Positions 27,101 through 33,169 of a DNA stretch of 64,000 nt are shown here, in pieces. The notes beneath the pieces were generated by a model, which made no database searches, was not told where the DNA came from, and saw only the letters and a program-made list of their open reading frames with translations. The stretch is from Cornus controversa (taxonomy: Eukaryota; Streptophyta; Magnoliopsida; Cornales; Cornaceae), in NCBI GenBank assembly GCA_026545225.1, contig CM048854.1:30461730-30525729 (forward strand), written 5' to 3'. Within the stretch, counting starts at the first letter, position 1. The number at the start of each line of letters is the position of its first letter. The position numbers and the translations under genes were made by a program.

Positions 27101-29848
27101 CAAGTGGCCGACCCCATCCATATGAGATAAAGGCAAGGATGATGATGATGAATCATTTGACCAGTTAGTTGCTCGTAGAGGCCTAAAATAGCTTTCAAAT
27201 ACTAATAGCTAGGGCTACAGAAAAAATGTAATCATCTGTATTGAGGAGAATTAAAATTGATTGAGGATTTGCAGTTTAAAGCATTGCTTAACAGGTGCAA
27301 CTACCAAATTCGTTACATCTACATCCTTCCCCTGCCTCTCCAGTTCTCTTAAATTGTTTGTAATTTAATACACTTTAAGACACTTTTATTCAAACCACAC
27401 TTAATATCATAATAACAAACCAGATATACCTTCAACCAATACCCTCATCCTCTTCTCCACCAAGCTAGTGACCATAATTTCCCATTGCATGTCAAACTTA
27501 ACAATATTCAACATGTGCTTATTAAAGAAAAAGACAGGAGGTTAAAAGATACAAATCAGTAGCTGTGCATTTACAGTACATGATGATTAGTAAGATTTCA
27601 ACATAAATAAAATTCAACTATTTTAAACACTGAAAAAGTGATGCATAAACTAAAACTTGACACTTCAATCTATTGATAAAAAAATAAAAAATCAAAGCAC
27701 TGTAACCTTTCAGGAAGCGATAAGCAAAGTGTGACTGCAGTCGCATGCTGTGAAAAAATAGAAAAGTTGATTCCACTTTCAAGTTCTGATACTCCCAGCG
27801 GATATGCTTGACCTTGTAATACTTTCAAAGGCGAGCTGCTCTCTGACACTTGAGGGACTTCTTCCTACAATTTATGAGCAATGAGATTATAAAAAAGTAG
27901 AAAAATAATTTCTTTGCGCACAAAACAGTTTGATATCTTTGAAGATAACTAGCAACTATGGAGCAAACTAGTTGATATTAGCAGAACATGGATAGAATAT
28001 GGAAGCACTGAAGCAACTAAAACTGCTAACTATTATTAAACATGAAATACGTGGAGAAGCTACATTTTAGTTTACGCAAATGTTTGTACAGCTCGTTATC
28101 ATCGCCAAAACAAAATTTAAACCAACATGCATGAGAACAACAATATTGGACAATGGATGATGCAGGAGTAGGACATGTCAGTTCAATTACATTCAATGTT
28201 TTAAAGGGAAAAAGAAAAAGAAAAAAACCTTCGCACGCCCAATTTCAAAGTCCTTCGATTTTCTTTTCTACAAGAAATTTGTTAAATTGTGATAATATGA
28301 AGGAACTATAAAAAATTAGGAAGGAAATTCTCTGTGTTAAAAATAGATCTACTTCTAACAATATTATACAAAACCGTAGATGCAGGCCAAACCAATATAT
28401 TGATAATACACAGTTGGCCATTGAGGTCAACATTCAACCAATTCCTCTCTCAACTCTTTTTGGAAGACCTCCTCACAGCAGCCAGCAATAAGAACTAATT
28501 AAGTGGCAATTACAAAGCAGGTACTCAATTGGAAATGCTCATGCGTGACCCATGAGCAAATTTTAATCACATGAAATCCAATTTACCCCCTGGATTTAGT
28601 TTCATTATTTAAATATGCAAGCATAAATATATATAAATGTATATAACACATACCTCAAGCACACGTTCTTCCGTTTGACGGCTATACACGTTGCTAGCCT
28701 TGTGCTGGCCATGTCTTGTTGCCTAACTTAAGACAATAGTCAATTCAAATCTTCAAAGTGAAACAAGTGCTTAAAAAGGGATATTTCTTGTTTCTCAGAT
28801 TGTTGAAGAAAAAATAAATACGATCAAGAAGAATAAGAAAAAAAGAAAGAAAGAAGTGCCTTATTGCAAAGTCTTTTCCCTGCATTGTCACCCGATAATT
28901 TTTTACTTGACTTCAGTCTGTAAAAATATTGATAAAGAGTCAACAAATCGAGAACACGCATCTTCAATTCAAGCCATGCTGACTGAAACTATAAATCCTC
29001 AGAAAAATAAAAATGATGTTTATTGTGTGTCATATTTCACAATCTGCTATCAAAACTTAAACTCGAGAACACATACATAATTTCATCAATTAAGGCACTA
29101 CTCGCAAGAACTTCTGAAATTTAACACATTATCATATGCACGAATATTACCCACAAAATGAAGGATCAAAAAGAAACAAAGACTATTCATATATTTTTAT
29201 GAACAACATTTTTTCCTCCTGTTGAAAAATTCTACCACAAAAGAAAAAAAAAACAAATAATAAATTTAGTTAGTCCATTGCTTATTGCACTTCTAAATCT
29301 TATAAAATTCATTCGAATGATTTTGCTATCACAACAATCTGTCTGGGTAAAGTTTGATTAACATTTCAGAAGTGCCTTAATTGCTTTTAGAAATTCATAC
29401 TACCATGACTTTTGATTATATAGACAATAAGAGAACTTCCAAAATGCTAATTGATCAATACCTTTCTTCGAATCAAATTTGTCCTAGACCATCGTATACT
29501 AAATCACTATAAATACAATTATATATATACTATAAATAGAGAAAAAAAAAACTAACAATCATTCCGATTAGAACTGAATGAGAAACAGAATACACATTCC
29601 GTAACATATTCGGAAACTAATGTCGAAAAATGAGATTAACGTATAAACGAATGTGAATCGAAATAATATTGTGAAAAATACAGAGTTAATTAAGAAGTTG
29701 TTGAATTTTACCCCATGGTGGAGACACGAAAGGAACGATTTACGTTACTGGAAATAGCAGAAGCAAAAGGTGGATACTTTGTAGAAGAATCTGAGATAGT
29801 TGAGTGAAACATCTTTATTCCCTGTGACGAAGAAAGCAGAGCATCCAT
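993..29848 (-). CDS. ISA3: Isoamylase 3, plastidic starch debranching enzyme (23 exons, complete)
   Basis: ISA3 hydrolyses alpha-1,6 branch points of short-branched glucans during starch breakdown in plastids (family knowledge, GH13). I assembled 23 exons with GT-AG introns into a 762-residue frame with no stop; plant ISA3 proteins are about this length. Visible order: a Ser/Thr-rich N-terminus resembling a transit peptide (about 1-50), a CBM48-type region (about 80-230), then the GH13 barrel with DVVYNHT (348-354), GFRFD with the expected nucleophile Asp426, AEPWD with the expected acid/base Glu463, and FVIAHDG with Asp536. The all-beta C-terminal region ends in [11 protein letters not shown]1 and ISA2 are less likely: ISA2 lacks catalytic residues, and the exon 3-7 sequence matches ISA3 as I remember it. 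Exons: 29848-29712, 28714-28654, 27864-27707, 25602-25509, 23241-23005, 22664-22560, 18901-18797, 18197-18063, 17940-17854, 15859-15802, 14946-14883, 14201-14102, 11799-11699, 9584-9533, 8257-8195, 7202-7113, 6998-6926, 5337-5258, 3479-3375, 3290-3192, 2724-2663, 2019-1911, 1106-993. Confidence 0.96.
1911..2019 (-). CDS. ISA3: ISA3 exon 22
   Basis: Encodes [20 protein letters not shown] followed by a proline-rich turn and RRWFRV, the C-terminal domain of isoamylases. Donor GTAAGT is near consensus. Confidence 0.95.
2663..2724 (-). CDS. ISA3: ISA3 exon 21
   Basis: Encodes [17 protein letters not shown]. The exon ends after two bases of a codon that exon 22 completes as Thr. Confidence 0.94.
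3192..3290 (-). CDS. ISA3: ISA3 exon 20
   Basis: Encodes [18 protein letters not shown] and a basic/His stretch, in phase 0 at both ends. It is the helical end of the GH13 barrel. Confidence 0.94.
3375..3479 (-). CDS. ISA3: ISA3 exon 19
   Basis: Encodes [20 protein letters not shown], a hallmark isoamylase loop, ending in FQWGQ. Phase 0 at both ends. Confidence 0.96.
3753..3821. repeat. Compound microsatellite (CT)n(C)n(CT)n(TA)n
   Basis: CT repeats are interrupted by an uninterrupted run of about 20 C, then CT repeats, then about 14 TA units. It lies in ISA3 intron 18. The same compound order recurs at the start of the TGT gene (56338-56400). Confidence 0.92.
3825..3989. repeat. Recent tandem duplication, 71-bp unit
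   Basis: Units at 3825-3895 and 3919-3989 differ at a single base (A or G after gcagtc). Each is preceded by a short TA run, so duplication probably involved slippage or exchange between TA tracts. ISA3 intron 18. Confidence 0.9.
4054..4296 (-). mobile_element. TRIM retrotransposon copy A (243 bp)
   Basis: The element reads on the minus strand, the same direction as ISA3, whose intron 18 it occupies. Two terminal repeats lie at 4224-4296 (73 bp, 5' LTR) and 4054-4120 (3' LTR, slightly shortened), starting TGTTGAAGG and ending TTAACA. A degenerate initiator-tRNA primer site (TGGTATCATAGC, minus) directly abuts the 5' LTR at 4212-4223, and a purine-rich tract (TGAGGGGAC) precedes the 3' LTR. 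A perfect 5-bp target duplication GAGAG flanks it (4049-4053, 4297-4301). The ~103-bp interior has no coding capacity. Confidence 0.9.
5258..5337 (-). CDS. ISA3: ISA3 exon 18
   Basis: Encodes [20 protein letters not shown] plus ALMISQ, then donor GTATAC. This is the functional copy of an exon that is also partly duplicated at 5852-5920. Confidence 0.95.
5269..6424. repeat. Tandem segmental duplication (~570-bp units) including most of ISA3 exon 18
   Basis: Unit 1 spans about 5269-5832 and unit 2 about 5852-6424. They are near-identical, differ by scattered substitutions and by the length of a GA microsatellite, and both end at the word ctaggtgc. Each unit contains exon 18 sequence and the intron upstream of it in gene direction. 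The word catttctattcttgttta occurs at the junction and inside both units, suggesting microhomology at the breakpoint. Confidence 0.93.
5852..5920 (-). pseudogene. Truncated duplicate of ISA3 exon 18
   Basis: The acceptor (TATTACAG) and about 69 bases of exon sequence are kept, with two amino-acid changes relative to the functional copy (Asp to Glu, Ala to Ser). The last ~11 exon bases and the GTATAC donor are lost; sequence runs straight into the duplication junction. Splicing into it would need a cryptic donor. It lies upstream of real exon 18 in transcript order. Confidence 0.88.
6926..6998 (-). CDS. ISA3: ISA3 exon 17
   Basis: Encodes [20 protein letters not shown] followed by CGYE, the Gly/Asn-rich loop typical of isoamylases. 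Confidence 0.95.
7113..7202 (-). CDS. ISA3: ISA3 exon 16, catalytic Asp536
   Basis: Encodes [20 protein letters not shown]. The HD pair is GH13 conserved region IV, carrying the third catalytic carboxylate. Confidence 0.96.
8195..8257 (-). CDS. ISA3: ISA3 exon 15
   Basis: Encodes [20 protein letters not shown] and Arg, phase 0 at both ends. Donor is GTGAGC. Confidence 0.94.
9533..9584 (-). CDS. ISA3: ISA3 exon 14 (52 nt, smallest exon)
   Basis: Encodes [17 protein letters not shown], following the catalytic-Glu exon. Its first base completes Arg from exon 13. Confidence 0.94.
10440..10880. repeat. Unclassified dispersed repeat in ISA3 intron 13
   Basis: This part of the intron is rich in recurring words (gagccgagc, gagccaagctc, caaacaac) and contains a direct duplication of gaacttaagggtcgtgaac at about 10623 and 10659. 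It resembles degenerate transposon sequence, but no termini or target duplication were found. Confidence 0.4.
10949..11000. repeat. Pentanucleotide tandem repeat (ATCAT-type)
   Basis: About ten imperfect units of atcat/atcgt/attat run through this 52-bp tract in ISA3 intron 13. Confidence 0.9.
11194..11441 (-). mobile_element. TRIM retrotransposon copy B (248 bp)
   Basis: Minus-strand orientation, in the sense direction of ISA3 intron 13. Two 73-bp LTRs (11369-11441 and 11194-11266) differ at about seven positions. The primer site TGGTATCAGACT (minus, 11357-11368) abuts the 5' LTR, and a GTGAGGGGG tract precedes the 3' LTR. A perfect 5-bp target duplication GTATA lies at 11189-11193 and 11442-11446. 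No coding sequence inside. Same family as copies A and C. Confidence 0.93.
11699..11799 (-). CDS. ISA3: ISA3 exon 13, catalytic Glu463
   Basis: Encodes [19 protein letters not shown] and PNWD. EPWD is GH13 region III with the general acid/base glutamate. Confidence 0.96.
14102..14201 (-). CDS. ISA3: ISA3 exon 12, catalytic nucleophile Asp426
   Basis: Encodes [20 protein letters not shown] and [16 protein letters not shown] is GH13 region II. Donor GTAAGT. Confidence 0.96.
14883..14946 (-). CDS. ISA3: ISA3 exon 11
   Basis: Encodes [20 protein letters not shown], the helix before region II. Confidence 0.95.
15129..15158 (+). pseudogene. U2 snRNA 5'-end fragment
   Basis: TTTCTCGGCCTTTTGGCTAA (15133-15152) matches, base for base, the near-universal 5' region of U2 snRNA as I recall it, and the preceding ATA and following TCAAG also resemble U2. 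Homology stops after about 30 bases, so this is not a working snRNA gene. It lies in ISA3 intron 10, antisense to the gene. Such 5' snRNA pieces commonly arise when LINE reverse transcriptase switches template. Confidence 0.7.
15802..15859 (-). CDS. ISA3: ISA3 exon 10
   Basis: Encodes [19 protein letters not shown] plus the first base of Gly, completed in exon 11. Confidence 0.95.
16060..16081 (+). repeat. Poly-G run of 22 bases
   Basis: An uninterrupted G tract in ISA3 intron 9; it is C-rich in the transcript. The true length may be unreliable because such homopolymers are hard to sequence. Confidence 0.9.
16165..16290 (+). mobile_element. SINE-like sequence with Pol III boxes
   Basis: A box-A-like word (TAGCTCAAG, about 16175-16183) is followed some 35 bp later by a good box B (GGTTCAAGCCC, 16219-16229), the spacing of tRNA-derived promoters, then a TG-rich stretch. 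It does not fold as a tRNA that I can recognise, so it is more likely a SINE. No target duplication or tail was identified. Confidence 0.5.
17240..17577 (+). mobile_element. L1-type LINE 3' end with A-rich tail
   Basis: Interrupted frames encode a tryptophan-rich stretch with LWWGLW and [12 protein letters not shown], resembling the C-terminus of plant L1 ORF2 proteins (W-x-ERN-R-x-F). A short 3' UTR-like segment follows and ends in TTATTAAAAAAA. 5'-truncated, antisense within ISA3 intron 9. Confidence 0.65.
17854..17940 (-). CDS. ISA3: ISA3 exon 9, GH13 region I
   Basis: Encodes [20 protein letters not shown] and TSFRGIDNK. Phase 0 at both ends. Confidence 0.96.
18063..18197 (-). CDS. ISA3: ISA3 exon 8
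   Basis: Encodes [19 protein letters not shown], then [19 protein letters not shown] and GAGIE. Confidence 0.96.
18797..18901 (-). CDS. ISA3: ISA3 exon 7
   Basis: Encodes [20 protein letters not shown] and [15 protein letters not shown]. Its end joins exon 8 to give the HM-INTWGY junction typical of ISA3. Confidence 0.95.
19538..20400 (-). mobile_element. RTE-type LINE, 5'-truncated, reverse transcriptase part
   Basis: The minus strand encodes [20 protein letters not shown] then [13 protein letters not shown] (clear near 20360-20250). FADD is the RT catalytic box. Broken frames continue to a 3' end that reads GGCCGACCCCATCCATATGG and terminates in a (GAT)n tail at about 19538-19555, the usual plant RTE 3' end. 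Several stops and a frameshift make it dead. Sense orientation in ISA3 intron 6. Confidence 0.87.
20560..22030. other. Intron stretch without identified feature
   Basis: AT-rich ISA3 intron 6 sequence. The part around 21240-21900 has the look of old retrotransposon sequence (CA-rich then pyrimidine-rich), but no termini, primer site or protein motif could be identified. Confidence 0.5.
22032..22165. repeat. Tandem repeat, two ~65-bp units
   Basis: Both units contain cctaagtcctattgaccta and taaccaaaactttaaa, then aattaggtgcc and gtttccttaggc, with few differences. ISA3 intron 6. Confidence 0.9.
22236..22465. repeat. Spaced direct repeat, ~85-bp copies
   Basis: Copies at about 22236-22331 and 22379-22465 share caaattatc, atccactacccatg, aagtatc and gataaagaaaattgaatta. 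About 50 unique bases separate them. Confidence 0.8.
22560..22664 (-). CDS. ISA3: ISA3 exon 6
   Basis: Encodes [20 protein letters not shown] and [15 protein letters not shown], the first strand of the GH13 barrel (YEMNVRAFT). Phase 0 at both ends. Confidence 0.96.
23005..23241 (-). CDS. ISA3: ISA3 exon 5 (237 nt, largest exon)
   Basis: Encodes [20 protein letters not shown], then [20 protein letters not shown] and onward to [13 protein letters not shown]. It covers the end of the CBM48-like region and the linker to the barrel. Confidence 0.96.
24055..24255. repeat. Degenerate tandem repeat, two ~100-bp units
   Basis: Both units end in atctctgtgtgcactgtgca followed by taagag or gtaagaa, and begin with related words (tcaagtcattcttat and gaagttattcttat). 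The two overlapping open frames here come from this repetition and lie inside ISA3 intron 4. Confidence 0.75.
25509..25602 (-). CDS. ISA3: ISA3 exon 4
   Basis: Encodes [20 protein letters not shown] and [11 protein letters not shown], part of the CBM48-type beta domain. Confidence 0.94.
25878..26150 (-). pseudogene. LINE RNase H-like (RVT_3) C-terminal fragment
   Basis: A 90-residue open stretch contains [20 protein letters not shown] followed by AL. It matches the plant RVT_3/RNase H tail pattern (hxxVPRExNxxAHxLAKxA). It has no start of its own and lies in ISA3 intron 3, in sense orientation. I read it as a transposon remnant. Confidence 0.72.
26285..27153 (+). mobile_element. RTE-type LINE, second truncated copy
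   Basis: Starts near the same RT position as the 20400-19538 copy (CCATACCTATT, corresponding to SPYLF), continues through a degenerate RT box (VDDS where FADD is expected) and ILYGAKCWA (about 26735), and ends with GGCCGACCCCATCCATATGA-like sequence and a (GAT)n tail. Many stops. Antisense to ISA3, intron 3. Confidence 0.85.
27707..27864 (-). CDS. ISA3: ISA3 exon 3
   Basis: Encodes [20 protein letters not shown], then [20 protein letters not shown] and [12 protein letters not shown]. This is the start of the mature CBM48 region. Confidence 0.96.
28654..28714 (-). CDS. ISA3: ISA3 exon 2
   Basis: Encodes [20 protein letters not shown], a poorly conserved linker after the transit peptide. I chose the acceptor at 28715/28714 because only this one keeps frame with exons 1 and 3; an AG eight bases upstream (exon start 28722) would shift frame. 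Confidence 0.82.
29712..29848 (-). CDS. ISA3: ISA3 exon 1, start codon and transit peptide
   Basis: ATG at 29848-29846 opens [20 protein letters not shown] and a Ser/Thr-rich, acid-poor stretch fitting a chloroplast transit peptide. A second in-frame ATG (Met13) lies at 29812-29810. Exon 1 ends with two bases of a Gly codon, and the donor is GTAAAA. Confidence 0.85.
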
Positions 29849-29859
29849 TATAGTGAATC

Positions 29860-29869
29860 TATTTTTATA
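29860..29869 (-). promoter_or_regulatory. TATA-like box of ISA3
   Basis: TATAAAAATA on the minus strand, only about 12 bases before the first ATG. If used, transcription would start near or after that ATG, favouring Met13. Confidence 0.4.
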
Positions 29870-30072
29870 TCAATCAATATCTATAAGTGTGTGTGGAGAG
29901 AGAGAGAAAGAAAGAGAGCATTGATCAGCGAAAAAAAGGACCTTTTAGTAACCTTTAAGTGAGACTGAGTCGTGATCGAGTCGCTATATGTGTGCGACGT
30001 AAATGCTACTGGATTTGACCTCTCTGGTTTCGAGAACAGCCTTGGAGCGGAAAGCATCGTTTTCATGCCTGC

Positions 30073-30117
30073 CACGTGAACGGATACGTGAGTGTCGGCT
30101 TCATGACGGGACACGTG
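30073..30117. promoter_or_regulatory. Two G-box elements upstream of ISA3
   Basis: CACGTG occurs at 30073-30078 and 30112-30117, the second within the palindrome GACACGTGTC, with a further ACGT core between them (about 30086). They lie 225-270 bp upstream of the ATG. G-boxes bind bZIP and bHLH factors (light, ABA, clock); a role here is inferred from position only. Confidence 0.55.
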
Positions 30118-30149
30118 TCCGTTGAGAATGTAGATTTCCAAAATATCAT

Positions 30150-30619
30150 GCATCTTCTAAAAGTAAAAAAAATATCTGATATCTCCCCCACCAGAAGAGT
30201 AACGAGTCAAACTATGGGGCTAATGATATGGTATGTCGAAAAAGTGTAACTTTTATTTTTATTTTTTATTGTAGAGAAATTAAATTTTTTTTAAAAAGAC
30301 TAGATAGCTTATATTTGCGAAGATGTCACATCATCAATACTCTAAAATATTGTATATTTTCTGCTTCTGAAATGAGGCTTTGGAATAGGGTGGGGATGTG
30401 GTCATACTATCCTACCATAATGTGGGTTCAGAGAGTGTTATTTGTCCCATATCACATTCCAATGACAAAGAAAATGAGTATAAATGGGTAAGCAGGTAAT
30501 ATTATCTAATAGTTTAGACTTTTGAGTCATTAGTAAGTATCTGACTCGTTACTGTTGGTATCAGAGTAAATCCAGTTCTTGATCAGTGCCACGCATAGCA
30601 CCCACCCAGGTGGAGTCGT
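30150..30619. other. Intergenic, retrotransposon-like trace
   Basis: No gene was recognised. At about 30555-30567 ttggtatcagagta resembles the initiator-tRNA primer site, and the text before it (gtttagacttttgagtcatt) resembles the end of a plant LTR, so an old LTR remnant is possible. Confidence 0.35.
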
Positions 30620-30838
30620 TTATTACACCTTATACCTCTAGATATTATAAAATGTCTTTTTCACCCTTATTATTTTAATACTTTTAAATAGAAAAAAAAA
30701 TAGTGTGAAATACCTATCTTATCCATCATATATATACGCACGACATTTGACGTTTGTTACACCTTGTACCTCTAGATATTATAAAATGTTTTTTTCACCC
30801 TTATTGTTTTAATACTTTTAAATAGAAAAAATAGTGTG

Positions 30839-30845
<7 letters not shown>
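30620..30845. repeat. Tandem duplication, two ~95-bp copies
   Basis: Copies at about 30620-30716 and 30750-30845 share cctctagatattataaaatg, cacccttatt and aatagtgtgaaat, almost unchanged, with about 35 bases between them. Confidence 0.88.

Positions 30846-30876
<31 letters not shown>
30841..30876. repeat. (AT)18 microsatellite
   Basis: A perfect AT run directly after the second copy of the preceding duplication. Confidence 0.93.
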
Positions 30877-30879
<3 letters not shown>

Positions 30880-30929
30880 CTATGAAGTATTTTATACATG
30901 TGTCAAAGACAATTTTGTTAATGTCTTAA

Positions 30930-31667
30930 TGCTGCATTTAGTACACAGGAATGAAATGGAATGCCCATTCGGACCATTTATTTGTTTGGTATGAATTTTA
31001 AGGTGAGAATAGTCATTCCCTTGGAATGAAAATTCATTCCCGTAAATGAAAATCCATTTCACAGTTAAACATATGGAATGGGCATTCCATTCCCACTAAG
31101 ATTTTTAAAAAAATCATATTATCAAAAAACCCTTCACCTCCACCACCACCACCACTACTACTGCCACCGCTGTTGTCACCTCTACTACGCACATTCTTAC
31201 TCCACCACACTACCACCTCCATATTGCCACCTTCATTCACTACTACCGTCGCCACCACATCCACTATCACCTCCACCGCCACCACCACCCCCACTGCATT
31301 ACTGCCACCACCTTCAGATCGTCGTCACCACCCCCACCGCACCACTGTCACATCTCCACCACCATACCACTACCTCCACCGCCACCCCCACCACACCACA
31401 CCACTCTGCCACCTCCACATCACCACCTTCCTCCACCACCACCTCCCCATTGCCACCTTCCTCCATTACCACACATTTGTTGGTTTAATTTGTTTGTCAT
31501 TAGAAGGGGTATTTTGGATCATTTTATTTAAAATTTATTTCATTTCTACTTCATTCCATATTTGCAATCAAACAATAGAATGAGAATAACCATTCCATTC
31601 CATTCCATTCCATTCTCATTTCATTCCCAACTTCGTTTCATTTCATTCCTGCATACCAAACGCAACA
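30930..31667. mobile_element. PIF/Harbinger-like non-autonomous element (738 bp)
   Basis: Terminal inverted repeats of about 34 bp start TGCTGCATTTAGTACACAGG on the left and TGTTGCGTTTGGTATGCAGG on the right (reverse complement), then both continue AATGAAATG. The element is flanked by TAA (30927-30929, 31668-31670), fitting the TWA target preference of PIF/Harbinger. The interior is dominated by a CCA/CCT triplet-rich tract (31130-31480). No transposase. Confidence 0.8.
31130..31480. repeat. Imperfect CCA/CCT triplet-rich tract
   Basis: Nearly pure pyrimidine-plus-A triplets (caccaccac, ctccaccgcc). His/Pro/Thr-rich or Val/Gly-rich open frames on either strand are compositional artefacts. 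Confidence 0.85.
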
Positions 31668-31670
31668 TAA

Positions 31671-32582
31671 TAGTATTTTTATCATTTCATTCTAGGTAAG
31701 GGCAATTAAGTCATTTTAAAATTTTTATTACGCAAGCAAAAGTCATTGATGACACACACATAACCTACCTTAAGAGAACATAATGTAATAAATGCTAAAT
31801 ATGATTGACGTGTATAATTATGTCAAATCTCAAGGGAGATTAATGTATTTTACCTTTATTCATATTAGAATAACATTATTCACATATTCTTTCTTTGAGT
31901 GATGATATAAAAAGTGAAAAAAAAAACAACAACAACAACAACCGACCTTCCATTAGATGCAACATTCATTGTTATCCTTCTCTTTTTAAATACTGATAAA
32001 TGGAATAACAATTTTTTAAGAAGTATTTCCATAATGATTATAAATCTCTTAAAATTTCAATTTTATTATGTGTAATTTGTGATATAATTTTCTTATTTTA
32101 GTTTTACTCAACACTGTGCATCGTGCAATGTACTTCGATGCTGTCTAAATTGACTCTACTAGTACCTCTTAAGAACACTCTTAATTTGAGTAAGGACAAT
32201 ACTTACCTACGCACCGGTGGGTAAGTATTCTCTATTGACCACGTATATGGCACAATCATATTAGGACACGTCACCTCTAGTTGTGGATAAAAAATAAAAA
32301 AAATAAATAAGAATAAAGCCCACCATTTTCCCGAGTTATGGATTAGAACCATATTATTCCCAACATTGAGAAATCAAAGGCTTCATAGCGGGAGTCTTCA
32401 TCATCATAATCTCTAGGGGTGTCATTACGGTAAAAATCTAGAATTTCATTAATTAATCAATCACAAATCACTTCACATCTTAGAATTCCAAATTAAAAGA
32501 TATAACACACATTTTGATTCCTTATTTAAGTTAATCCATGACGATAATAGAGACTCTTGCTCCCCAGACCCATCCTACGGCC
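31671..32582. other. Intergenic, no gene; short hairpin at 32199-32231
   Basis: AT-rich sequence with a CAA triplet run near 31930. At 32199-32231 an 11-bp stem (aatacttacc / ggtaagtatt) brackets gcaccggtgg, a strong hairpin that could be an old element end. Confidence 0.5.
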
Positions 32583-32590
32583 ATTACAAC

Positions 32591-33161
32591 TAGGGATGGC
32601 AACAAGGCGAGGCGGGAGGGGTTTTGCCTTCCCCATAACCGAAACCGTTTAACTTTCCCCACCCCGTCCCCGCCCCGCAACCGTGTATAAACGAGGCGGG
32701 GCGGGTTTTGACTTCCCCATTCCCATAACCGTTTAACTTTCCCCGCCCCGTCCCGTTTATATATATTTTTTTTTAATGCAAAAATTTTTATAATAATAAA
32801 TGTGATATTTTGAGACATATACACCAAAAACACACATTTAGGTACTTGCAACACAATGGATAATATTGAGTTATCCATTACTGATATAATAAACTTGTAT
32901 AGTTGTATGATATATATAATATTAATATTTTCTTTATACATTATTAATATTTTCTCTATATATTATATATATAAGTATAAATATATATATACTTAAATGG
33001 GTCGGGTACCCGTCGAGGTAGGGTCTTACCCCCGTCCCGCCCCGTTTAAATGCCGGTTATTTTCTCTAACCCCATCCCCACCCCCGTTTCCTTAAACAGT
33101 TCCGTAAACGGGTTTTAAACGGGGCGAGTACCCAACGGAGCGGGCCAAGTTGCCATCCCTA
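32591..33161. mobile_element. hAT-like MITE (571 bp)
   Basis: Begins TAGGGATGGCAAC and ends with its inverse (gttgccatcccta), flanked by the perfect 8-bp duplication ATTACAAC (32583-32590, 33162-33169); 8-bp duplications are the hAT signature. The interior is GC-rich near both ends with recurring gccccg and aaccgtttaac words. No transposase. Confidence 0.92.
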
Positions 33162-33169
33162 ATTACAAC

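Noticed and set aside
31034..31583. Overlapping His/Thr/Pro-rich and Val/Gly-rich open frames up to 136 codons
   Set aside because: They arise from the CCA/CCT-rich tract inside a Harbinger-like element; all frames on both strands stay open because of composition.
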